From the NCBI GenBank assembly GCA_946540735.1, contig CAMNIN010000012.1, positions 1-64,000 on the forward strand: a stretch of 64,000 nucleotides of DNA, given 5' to 3'. The notes under the pieces are model-generated. The model saw only the letters and a list, made by a program, of their open reading frames with translations, was not told where the DNA came from and did not search any database. Position 1 is the first letter of the stretch; the number at the start of each line of letters is the position of its first letter. Made by a program: the position numbers and the translations under genes. The DNA comes from an uncultured Prevotellaceae bacterium (lineage in GTDB: Bacteria > Bacteroidota > Bacteroidia > Bacteroidales > Bacteroidaceae). This document shows positions 35,940 through 43,767 of this stretch, in pieces.

Positions 35940-37256
35940 ATGAGAAAACTTAATTTTTTTTGGATGATGTTGGTGGCTCTCGTTATGGTCACCTCTTTCA
36001 CAGGTTGCAAAGACGATGATGATCCGGATCCCGGACCAGATCCGAAAGAGGAGGTGAATCCGTATCATTTCGATCTCACCGTCACTGTGGGCAAGCAGGG
36101 CGGCATGGGACGCGACGTGACCACCATCATGCAGAGTCTCGAGTCTTTGGCAGAAGGTCAGGTGGTGGATTTCAAAAACCGCGGATCGGAGATCAATGCC
36201 GACTATAGCATGGAAGCCATCGTGCGCGGAAAGTATTATTATCAGGTACCCGTATCGGCCGACCGTTTCAGCAAACTGCAGTTTGTCAGCAACCGCATGC
36301 AGGTGGTACAGTCGCAGCCGTTTGTGAAAAACACCTACAACACCCGTCAGTATACCCATGCATGGCTCAATGACAAAACACTCGTCATCATGGCCGCCAA
36401 TGGCGACAAGAACGGGATTGTCTGGACGAAACTCAACACCGACGACATGAGTATCCTGGCAGAAGGACAGTTGAATATCGCTTTGGGCGAGGGATGGGAT
36501 GCCTTCACCACCAGTGGTATCCTGGCCTATCGCCAGAGTGACAACAAACTCTTCTATTTCTATTATCAGAAGAAAGGCTCAGGACGGAAAGCTGTCAACG
36601 AGGACTATTTCCATGTTGTCGTCATCAATGCCGAGACTATGGCTGTCGAGCAAGATCAGATCAATGCGGCCAAAGTGGCAGAGATGGCAGGATCTGCTTA
36701 CGGTGAACTCTTGCAGAACACCGTCTTCTTCGATGAGAACGACAACCTCTATCTCGTTTCCTTCAGTGACACAGAGATCGGCGAGGAAGGCCGTCTGCTC
36801 CGTATCAACAAAGGCAGCTACAATTTCGATCCCAACTACAATGGTTTTGCCCATCCCGATGGAAAACTCCTCACCGTGCAGTATCTGGGCAATGGCAAGG
36901 TGTTCGCATACTCCCGCAACGACGCCGTCACAGAACTCGACTCGAAAGGCAAGGAAGTCAAGGCTACGAGTATCGACAGCTACAGCCACTACTATTCGGT
37001 TATCGACCTCAACAGCAATTCGCGTGTGAGAATGACTTTCAATGGTCAGGAAATCCCTTACAGCAGCGGTCGGTTCTCACAACGCTCCGCCTTTGTCAAG
37101 AGTGAGGGCAAGGTCTATTTCGGTGTCAACACCGCCAATGCCAATCCGTGTGTGTATGTCTATGATGTGGCCACTGGCCAGGTGACCAAAGGTGTGGACA
37201 TCGCCGAGGGTTACTATTTCGAGCAAATCCGTGTGCTTGAAGAAGATAAGAAATAA
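35940..37256 (+). CDS. DUF4374-type lipoprotein (probable beta-propeller)
   Basis: A 438-residue lipoprotein (lipobox FTGC) with an acidic spacer (KDDDDPDPGPDPKEEVNP) after the Cys, typical of surface-exposed Bacteroidetes lipoproteins. The rest is repeated beta structure (QYTHAWLNDKTLVIMAANGD, YFHVVVINAETMAVEQDQ, FFDENDNLYLVSFSD, CVYVYDVATGQVTKG), the pattern of DUF4374 proteins found beside TonB receptors for iron or haem. In hmu operons HmuY is the haem-binding lipoprotein; this protein may play that part for a different ligand, much as the propeller BtuG does beside BtuB. The binding function is inferred. Confidence 0.7.
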   Translation: MRKLNFFWMMLVALVMVTSFTGCKDDDDPDPGPDPKEEVNPYHFDLTVTVGKQGGMGRDVTTIMQSLESLAEGQVVDFKNRGSEINADYSMEAIVRGKYYYQVPVSADRFSKLQFVSNRMQVVQSQPFVKNTYNTRQYTHAWLNDKTLVIMAANGDKNGIVWTKLNTDDMSILAEGQLNIALGEGWDAFTTSGILAYRQSDNKLFYFYYQKKGSGRKAVNEDYFHVVVINAETMAVEQDQINAAKVAEMAGSAYGELLQNTVFFDENDNLYLVSFSDTEIGEEGRLLRINKGSYNFDPNYNGFAHPDGKLLTVQYLGNGKVFAYSRNDAVTELDSKGKEVKATSIDSYSHYYSVIDLNSNSRVRMTFNGQEIPYSSGRFSQRSAFVKSEGKVYFGVNTANANPCVYVYDVATGQVTKGVDIAEGYYFEQIRVLEEDKK

Positions 37257-37267
37257 AAAAGCCTGTC

Positions 37268-38200
37268 ATGAGGTGTAAAATTCTGTTCGCAATCATGATG
37301 ATGTTCCTGTGCATGCAAGTGCGTGCACAGGAACTCTCCTCTTATGTCGAAAGCGATTTGCTGGCTACCCTGCATGAGGGAGAGAAGGCCGCCCTGTTGA
37401 TGGTGCATTTCGGCACCACTTACGACGAGACACGGACGAAGACCATCGATGCCATCAATGCCAAGGCAAGGGCAGCTTTCCCCCAGATAGAAGTTCGCGA
37501 GAGCTATACCTCGCGCATCATCCTGCGCCGGCTCGCCAAGAAGGGAATTCGTAAAGAGACCCCTTTGCAGGCTATGCTGCGCCTCAGGGCAGATGGCTAT
37601 ACCCATCTGGTGGTGCAAAGCACCCATTTGATCGACGGGGCTGAGATGGAGTCTCTCAGAAAAGACGTGGAGCGTGTGCGCCATCTCTTCACAGAGGTGA
37701 GGGTGGGGGTGCCGCTTCTGTATCATGTCGACGATGCGATGCGGGTGGCTGATATCCTGACGCAAAGGCATCCGGCAGATGCCCGTAAGCATGAGCATGT
37801 GCTGTTTGTGGGTCATGGCACACACACACCAGCCACAGCTCTTTACAGTGAGATGGATTACATGCTGAAAGCCTCGGGGCACGACAATTACCATGTGGGA
37901 ACGATTGAAGGCTATCCCACTTTCGACACGGCTTTGCGACTGCTCAAGAAGGCCAAGGCGAAGCGTGTCACCCTGGTGCCCTTCCTCTTTGTGGCCGGCG
38001 ACCATGCCGCCAATGATATCTCTGTGGAATGGAAGGAGAAACTGGAAAGCGAGGGGCTGAAGACCGATCTGCATATCGAGGGATTGGGCGAAGTGCCTCA
38101 GATCCAGGATATTTTCATCGAGCACGTTAGGACTATGATGACGCATCGTGTGCGTCCTGTGACAGAGATCAAAGACATTTACTCAAAACAAAAAGACTGA
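37268..38200 (+). CDS. cbiK: Exported CbiK-like cobalt chelatase
   Basis: A 310-residue class II chelatase with a signal peptide (MRCKILFAIMMMFLCMQVRAQ), so it acts in the periplasm. Family motifs are clear: LLMVHFGTTYDETR near the N-terminus, VVQSTHLIDG, VLFVGHGTHTPA and VPFLFVAGDHAANDISVEW; the His residues of the last two are the metal-binding ones in CbiK structures. Cytoplasmic CbiK inserts cobalt into sirohydrochlorin, and a periplasmic form (CbiKP) is known from Desulfovibrio. Here it lies between an outer-membrane receptor and a CobN/HmuS-like protein, a place where metal insertion or removal on an imported tetrapyrrole is likely. Confidence 0.88.
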   Translation: MRCKILFAIMMMFLCMQVRAQELSSYVESDLLATLHEGEKAALLMVHFGTTYDETRTKTIDAINAKARAAFPQIEVRESYTSRIILRRLAKKGIRKETPLQAMLRLRADGYTHLVVQSTHLIDGAEMESLRKDVERVRHLFTEVRVGVPLLYHVDDAMRVADILTQRHPADARKHEHVLFVGHGTHTPATALYSEMDYMLKASGHDNYHVGTIEGYPTFDTALRLLKKAKAKRVTLVPFLFVAGDHAANDISVEWKEKLESEGLKTDLHIEGLGEVPQIQDIFIEHVRTMMTHRVRPVTEIKDIYSKQKD

Positions 38201-38207
38201 AGATCAG

Positions 38208-41200
38208 ATGAAGATAGACCGACGAACGGTGTGGGGTCTGGCACTCATCCTGGTGCTGGCCGTCGTGGCAGGCTACGGACTCTGGCACCACTGGATGTCG
38301 CCCACACGCATCTTGGTGGTGAATGCCCTGAAAGCACAGCAAGCAGACATCGCGATGAGCAATGACAGCCGTCACATCAAGGTCGACTGTGTGGATACCG
38401 ACGAACTGAAAGACTTCGACGGCTATGATGCCGTCGTGCTCTATGGCCGTCGTCTCTTTCTCGACGAGCAGCAGTTGCAAAAAGTGAGTCAGGCCGCAGA
38501 GAACGGTACGGTTTTCTTCACAAAATCGGTGAAAAGCAGCAGCTTCACGGTCTATCATCATCTGAGCAGGCTCCAGCAGGACACTTTGCAGGCATTCTTC
38601 GAGAATGAGAGCCGTGCGAATTTCCGCAATGCGCTGCGCTACTTGCGCCACATCGCCACACCCCATCGTTGGGGCGATCAAGAATATGACGCCCCTGTCG
38701 AGAAACTCAGCGATTTGTATTACCACAGGGCATACGGGAAGTATTTCAAGACCCCTGATGAACTGACGGCATGGCTCAAGGACCGCAAGATCTATCATCC
38801 GGGAGGGCAGACCGTCGCCCTTATCTCAGGCATTTCTTTTCCCACAGAGGGCAACCGTGAGCATGTCGATACGATGATCTCATTGCTCACCGAGCGCGGG
38901 TTCAATGTCTATCCGCTGGCCGCTGTCGGGAAAAAGCGGGTCAGCATGCTCCATGAGCTGTCGCCCGACGCCGTCGTCTTCATGTCGATGGGCAGGTTGG
39001 GCAATGACACCCTGATCCAATGGATGAACGAGCGCGACATCCCCCTGTTCTGTCCTTTCCCGTTGTCGATGACGCATGAGGAGTGGATGAACAAGGATGT
39101 GCCGATGTCGAGCGGGTCGAAGAACTCCCGCATCGTCATTCCAGAGATTGACGGTGGCATGGCACCTTATTGTATCGGGACTCAAAATGCCAACAAGGAG
39201 GGCTATTTCATACACACCGCTGAGGTGGAGCGCTGCAGGATGGCGGTGGAGCATATCAGCCGTTATATGGCCCTGCGCAAAAAGAAAAACAGTGAGAAAC
39301 GGGTGGCAATCGGCTACTTCCGCCGGCCGGGCAAGGATGCCCTGCTGGCCAGCGGCATGGAGGTGGTGCCCTCTATGTATAACCTGCTCAAGCGCCTGCG
39401 GAGTGAAGGTTATGACGTGACAGGCTTGCCATCCTCGCTCGACGAGTTTGCGCGGCAACTGCACTCACAGGGCATCGTTCTCGGTACTTATGCCAAGGGG
39501 GCTCAACAGGAATACCTGAGCAAGGGTCACCCGTTATGGTTGAGCAAGTCGCAGTATGAGAAGTGGGCCAAGGAGGTGCTGCCCGAAAGGAAATATGCCG
39601 AGGTGGTGGCCAGATATGGCGAGGCCCCGGGCACGTTGCTCGCCAAGGGCGACAGCATCGCCGTGGCCTGTCTGCGCTATGGCCATATTTTGATTTTCCC
39701 ACAGCCACGCCCGGCCATCGGCGACGACGACTTCAAGATCGCGCATGGTGTGGATGTGGCCCCTCCTCACAGTTATCTGGCACCATACTTGTATGTGCAA
39801 AAAGGATTCCAGGCTGATGCGCTGATCCATTTCGGCACACACGGCAACCTGGAGTTCACTCCCGGACGTGACGCAGGCATGAGACCCGATGACTGGAGTG
39901 CGCAACTGATTGGTCCAATCCCCCATTTCTACCTCTATACCACGGGCAATATCGGCGAGGCGGTGATCGCCAAACGCAGGAGCCACGCCGTCTTGCTCAC
40001 CTATCTCACTCCGCCTTATGCAGAGAGCGGGATGAGACAGAAATATGCCTCGCTGCTCAGTGATGTGCATAAGGCCGTCGAAGGTGCCGCCAAGAATACC
40101 CGGCTGGTGCTCGATATCAAACGGCGTCTTGTCGGCGAGGGACTGCACCGCTCACTCTCCCTCGACAGCATGCCCAACAAGCCTTACACCCTGGATGAAC
40201 TCCAGCGGATCGACGCACACCTTGAGGAACTGTCGAATGAGAAAATGCAAGGAGCCTATTATACCCTGGGACAACCCTATAGCGATGAGCAGCTGCGGCA
40301 GACCGTCCTGGCCATCTGCGTGGATTCCTTGGCTTACAGCATGGCCCGGAAGGATGCTCAGCGAGGGCGGATCTCGGCTGCTCAGTCGCGCGATTACGCT
40401 TACGTGGCTCATCATTATGTGCCGGCTGCCCGGCAGCAGATCAGTTCCACCTACCGCTCGTCGCCGGTGGCATCACTTCTGCTCTCTTCCACCCGTCAAG
40501 AAATCGATCATGTCGTCAGAGCACTCTCCGGAGGCAGGATCCCGCCCGCACCCGGGGGCGACCCCGTGCAGAACCCCAACGTGCTGCCCACCGGCCGAAA
40601 CATGTTTTCCATCAATCCCGACAATACCCCTGATCCTCAGGCTTGGGAAGACGGCAAGCGACTGGCTGAAGCCACTTTAACGCAATACAAGAAACAGCAT
40701 GGCACCTATCCGCGAAAAGTGAGCTATACTTTCTGGGCCGGGGAGTTCATTGCCACAGGTGGCGCCACTGTGGGGCAGGCCTTATGGATGCTGGGGGTGG
40801 AACCGGAACGTGACAGTGAAGGTCGCATCGGCAGTCTGAAAGTGGTGCCCGCCAATCAACTGGGCCGTCCACGAGTCGACGTGATGGTGCAAGTCAGCGG
40901 ACAGTTGCGTGACATCGCCGACTCGCGTCTCAAACTGATCACAGAAGCGATACGGATGGTCTCGGAACTGAAAGAAGACTCCAACTTCGTGCGCGAGGGC
41001 ACGTTGTCTCAGGAGAAAGAACTGATCGACAAAGGCATCTCGCCCAAACGGGCCCGCTCGCTCTCCCAGCTCCGCGTCTTCGGTCCTGTCAACAATGGCT
41101 ACAGCACGGGGATGATGAGCTATATCGAGCGGAGTGGCAAGTGGACCGACCAAGAACAACTCGTCGGGGGGTATCTCAACAATATGTGCGCAGCCTATGG

Positions 41201-42071
41201 AGATGAGGAGAACTGGGGATTATGCCAGAAAGACCTTTTCGCGGCTGCCTTGCAGCAAACGGATGTCGTGGTGCAACCCCGGCAAAGCAACACCTGGGGC
41301 CCCATCTCACTCGACCATGTCTACGAGTTTACTGGAGGTCTTTCCATGGCCGTGAAAACGCTCACAGGAAAAGAGCCCGAAGCCATGATGGCAGATTACC
41401 GCAACCCAGCCAACCGGCGTCTGCAGGATGTCAAGGAAGCTGTGGACGTGGAGGCCCGCACATCGCTCCTCAATCCTGCTTTCGTGAAGGAACGCATGAA
41501 AGGCGGTGAAGGCACCGCTCAGATGTTTGGCGAGATGTTCCGTAATGTCTTCGGATGGAGTGTCACACGACCTTCTGCCATCGACGATGAACTTTACGAT
41601 GATCTTTATCGGATGTATGTGGTCGATGAGCATCAGTTGGGCGTCAGGTCATTCTTCCAGCGTGAGAATCCAGCCGCCTTTCAAGCCATGACAGCCGTCA
41701 TGCTCGAAAGTGCCCGCAAGGGTTACTGGCATCCCTCCGCCGGTCAATTGTCGGCAACGGCTCAATTGCATGCGGCCATCACCGAGGAGAGCGGTGCGGC
41801 CTGCACCGATTTTGTCTGCAACAATACCGCTTTGCAGGAGTTTGTCGAGAGCCATCTTTCTGGAACGTCGAGACAAGCCTACAGCCGGCAGATTTCCATG
41901 GTCAAAAACCGTCAGGACGGCAAAAAAAACACCGTCTTGGAAAAAGACAGTTCGCAGATGCCCCAAGAGGAGGCAACCCCCCAGTCGGTTTGGCCGGTTG
42001 TGGTCGTGGTATTGATCCTTTTCGTCGCACTGATAGTCGGGTTGCGTTACAAGAACAGGAGGCAGGGCTGA
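38208..42071 (+). CDS. hmuS: Membrane-anchored CobN/HmuS-like chelatase family protein
   Basis: A 1287-residue protein of the CobN/magnesium-chelatase-H family with one helix near residues 8-27 and another near 1255-1278, so the large body is probably periplasmic. The motif HFGTHGNLEFTPG (541-553) is the family signature, and SGGRIPPAPGGDP, GRNMFSINPDNTPDP and NTWGPISLDHVYEFTGGLSM are also typical. Cytosolic CobN makes cobalt-hydrogenobyrinate with CobS and CobT, neither of which is seen here. The two anchors and the gene order match HmuS of the hmuYRSTUV operon, a protein recalled as removing iron from haem in Bacteroides. With a B12 switch the substrate may be a corrinoid. It overlaps the next gene by one base. 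Confidence 0.85.
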   Translation: MKIDRRTVWGLALILVLAVVAGYGLWHHWMSPTRILVVNALKAQQADIAMSNDSRHIKVDCVDTDELKDFDGYDAVVLYGRRLFLDEQQLQKVSQAAENGTVFFTKSVKSSSFTVYHHLSRLQQDTLQAFFENESRANFRNALRYLRHIATPHRWGDQEYDAPVEKLSDLYYHRAYGKYFKTPDELTAWLKDRKIYHPGGQTVALISGISFPTEGNREHVDTMISLLTERGFNVYPLAAVGKKRVSMLHELSPDAVVFMSMGRLGNDTLIQWMNERDIPLFCPFPLSMTHEEWMNKDVPMSSGSKNSRIVIPEIDGGMAPYCIGTQNANKEGYFIHTAEVERCRMAVEHISRYMALRKKKNSEKRVAIGYFRRPGKDALLASGMEVVPSMYNLLKRLRSEGYDVTGLPSSLDEFARQLHSQGIVLGTYAKGAQQEYLSKGHPLWLSKSQYEKWAKEVLPERKYAEVVARYGEAPGTLLAKGDSIAVACLRYGHILIFPQPRPAIGDDDFKIAHGVDVAPPHSYLAPYLYVQKGFQADALIHFGTHGNLEFTPGRDAGMRPDDWSAQLIGPIPHFYLYTTGNIGEAVIAKRRSHAVLLTYLTPPYAESGMRQKYASLLSDVHKAVEGAAKNTRLVLDIKRRLVGEGLHRSLSLDSMPNKPYTLDELQRIDAHLEELSNEKMQGAYYTLGQPYSDEQLRQTVLAICVDSLAYSMARKDAQRGRISAAQSRDYAYVAHHYVPAARQQISSTYRSSPVASLLLSSTRQEIDHVVRALSGGRIPPAPGGDPVQNPNVLPTGRNMFSINPDNTPDPQAWEDGKRLAEATLTQYKKQHGTYPRKVSYTFWAGEFIATGGATVGQALWMLGVEPERDSEGRIGSLKVVPANQLGRPRVDVMVQVSGQLRDIADSRLKLITEAIRMVSELKEDSNFVREGTLSQEKELIDKGISPKRARSLSQLRVFGPVNNGYSTGMMSYIERSGKWTDQEQLVGGYLNNMCAAYGDEENWGLCQKDLFAAALQQTDVVVQPRQSNTWGPISLDHVYEFTGGLSMAVKTLTGKEPEAMMADYRNPANRRLQDVKEAVDVEARTSLLNPAFVKERMKGGEGTAQMFGEMFRNVFGWSVTRPSAIDDELYDDLYRMYVVDEHQLGVRSFFQRENPAAFQAMTAVMLESARKGYWHPSAGQLSATAQLHAAITEESGAACTDFVCNNTALQEFVESHLSGTSRQAYSRQISMVKNRQDGKKNTVLEKDSSQMPQEEATPQSVWPVVVVVLILFVALIVGLRYKNRRQG

Positions 42072-42769
42072 TGGAAGTGATGATCGATGTGCTGCTGATG
42101 CTTATCGTCCTCAACGGGGTTCTCAAGCTGACTTTCTGGCCTTGGTGGGGCAGGGTGGTTTATGCGGTGGTCGTGGCAGGTTTTGTGCTTTGGAGCAATT
42201 CCTATGCCATGCTGCAGTCGAAGGAGCAAATCGCTACATGGATTCACGATGCCAAGACGATGCAATCACTGGCGGTCCTTGTCACCATGGATTCGACGGT
42301 CTGCCTCTCCTGCTGCCTCGCCTATCTGAACCATGAAGGTCCTGTTTTCCCAGTCACTCTCATGCAGCGGTTGCTTCATGCTTATCCCTGTTTCCTGATG
42401 TTCCCGGCTGTCTTCTATATGCAGACCCAATTACTCTTCACCAATGTCGGCGTGGACTTTGGCACCACGGCAGTCATGCTTGCCGCAGGAGTGGCGCTGC
42501 TGTTGCCTCTGGCATCGGCAGCAGTGTGCCGTTTGTTGCCTCAGTCCGAGGACCGGGTGGAGTCACACCTCTTGATGACCACACTCGTCTGTGTGGTGGG
42601 TTTGCTGTTGACCCAGGATGGCCGAATCGTCTATCAAGCCCAGGAGCAGAGTACCGACTGGTTGTCGCTCGCTCTCACATCTGGCCTTTTCGTTTTGCTG
42701 ATTGCGATGGGTTATATCTCGCATCGTGTTGTTTCACATCTCAAAAATAACAAGTCTGTATGGAACTAA
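42071..42769 (+). CDS. hmuT: HmuT-like small integral membrane protein
   Basis: A 232-residue protein with six or seven hydrophobic helices and no soluble domain, starting MEVMIDVLLMLIVLNGVLKL. Its ATG overlaps the stop of the CobN-like gene in the TGATG form. The frame is open for 27 codons upstream inside that gene, but the overlapping ATG is the natural start. It takes the place of hmuT in hmu-type operons and has no assigned activity; a membrane partner of the ExbB-like protein is likely. Two Cys in CLSCCLAYL could matter but are not a known motif. Confidence 0.65.
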   Translation: MEVMIDVLLMLIVLNGVLKLTFWPWWGRVVYAVVVAGFVLWSNSYAMLQSKEQIATWIHDAKTMQSLAVLVTMDSTVCLSCCLAYLNHEGPVFPVTLMQRLLHAYPCFLMFPAVFYMQTQLLFTNVGVDFGTTAVMLAAGVALLLPLASAAVCRLLPQSEDRVESHLLMTTLVCVVGLLLTQDGRIVYQAQEQSTDWLSLALTSGLFVLLIAMGYISHRVVSHLKNNKSVWN

Positions 42770-43365
42770 TATCAAAAGCACTTTTCGGAATCGCAAATTC
42801 TTTGCTCATCCCCGATGTCATCCTGCTCATTTTCTTTTTTGTCAGGGCACTCTTGCTCCTGGGGGGAACCTACAGCCAACTGATGATGCGTCGAAAAAAC
42901 GACCGTCTGTTGGGCGGCATGATCAAGGAACTGCAACCCGAAGGCATCCCGCAGTTGAGAGGAGCATTACCCGAAAAGTCGGACTCCCTCTTTATCAAGT
43001 ATCTGTCCGACATGCTGGCCCATCCAGCCAACGAGGCTTATGCCGACTTTCTGATCACCCATTATGAGACGGAGGCCGCCAAAGATGTCAACCTCTCGCG
43101 GTTGCTGACCAAACTCGGTCCTGTGCTTGGGCTGATCGGCACATTGATATCGATGTCGCCGGCCCTTGTCGGACTGTCCACAGGTGATATCTCCGGCATG
43201 GCGTATAACATGCAGGTCGTATTCTCTGCCACGGTGGTGGGGTTGGTGATCAGTGCAGTGGGCTTGTTCACCCAGCAGTTGAAGTCGCGCTGGTATGCCA
43301 AGGATGTCAACCATTTGGATTTTGTGTCACGTGTTTATGCTGAATGTCATGAGAAGAAATCGTAG
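42760..43365 (+). CDS. hmuU: MotA/TolQ/ExbB-family proton-channel protein
   Basis: A 201-residue protein with three membrane helices (about 15-37, 120-142, 150-172). The segment LLTKLGPVLGLIGTLISMSP, followed by VVFSATVVGLVISAVGLF, is the conserved pore region of ExbB/TolQ/MotA, which use the proton gradient to energise a partner. It overlaps the preceding gene by ten bases. In this operon it may form a dedicated energising unit with the DUF2149 protein, either for the TonB receptor or for the CobN-like protein. Confidence 0.85.
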   Translation: MELISKALFGIANSLLIPDVILLIFFFVRALLLLGGTYSQLMMRRKNDRLLGGMIKELQPEGIPQLRGALPEKSDSLFIKYLSDMLAHPANEAYADFLITHYETEAAKDVNLSRLLTKLGPVLGLIGTLISMSPALVGLSTGDISGMAYNMQVVFSATVVGLVISAVGLFTQQLKSRWYAKDVNHLDFVSRVYAECHEKKS

Positions 43366-43690
43366 AGCAAGCCTCCTGCAGGAGGACGATGGTGATCCGC
43401 TGAGCGTAGTGGTCAACCTTTTCGATGTGGCGATGGTCTTTGCTGTCTCGCTCATGGTGGCAATGGTCATGCACATGAACATGTCGGAGGTTTTTGGGCA
43501 AGAGGACTTCACCATAGTGAAAAACCCTGGCAAGGAAAATATGGAAATCATCATCAAGGAAGGAAAGGAAATCAACACCTACAAGGCTACCGGTGCGACA
43601 TCTGATGGCAGTGGCAGTCAGGGCAAGCGCCTCGGCACGGCCTACCAGTTGGAGGATGGCCGCATCATCTATGTTCCTGATGAAGAATGA
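43349..43690 (+). CDS. hmuV: DUF2149 family membrane protein (HmuV-like, ExbD/TolR-like position)
   Basis: A 113-residue protein from MRRNRRASLLQEDDGDPLSV. The acidic lead-in DDGDPLSVVVNLFDVAMVFA and single helix with VSLMVAMVMHM are the DUF2149 pattern; the rest is a small periplasmic domain. A single-helix partner with an Asp at the membrane edge, next to an ExbB-like protein, recalls ExbD/TolR. It overlaps the ExbB-like gene by 17 bases. The frame runs upstream to 43295, within the ExbB-like gene; ATG 43349 is chosen because family members begin near the acidic motif. Confidence 0.8.
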   Translation: MRRNRRASLLQEDDGDPLSVVVNLFDVAMVFAVSLMVAMVMHMNMSEVFGQEDFTIVKNPGKENMEIIIKEGKEINTYKATGATSDGSGSQGKRLGTAYQLEDGRIIYVPDEE

Positions 43691-43693
43691 CTC

Positions 43694-43762
43694 ATAGCGA
43701 CTCGCTATATTGAGAAAATTAAGGTTGATATGTTTGTCATTTTGCCGTTTTTGTCTATTTTT
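43694..43762 (+). promoter_or_regulatory. Palindrome and promoter before the metal-type TonB receptor
   Basis: ATAGCGA-C-TCGCTAT (43694-43708) is a perfect 7-base inverted repeat. TTTG (43733-43736), 18 bases, and TATTTTTG (43755-43762) then form a good promoter. The -7 box ends only five bases before the ATG at 43768, so the mRNA would be leaderless or use the ATG at 43780. The palindrome could be an operator. Confidence 0.5.
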
Positions 43763-43767
43763 GCAAA

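Noticed and set aside
38208..42071. Aerobic cobaltochelatase subunit CobN of de novo B12 synthesis
   Set aside because: Two membrane anchors, no cobS/cobT nearby and an hmu-type gene order point to an HmuS-like envelope protein instead.
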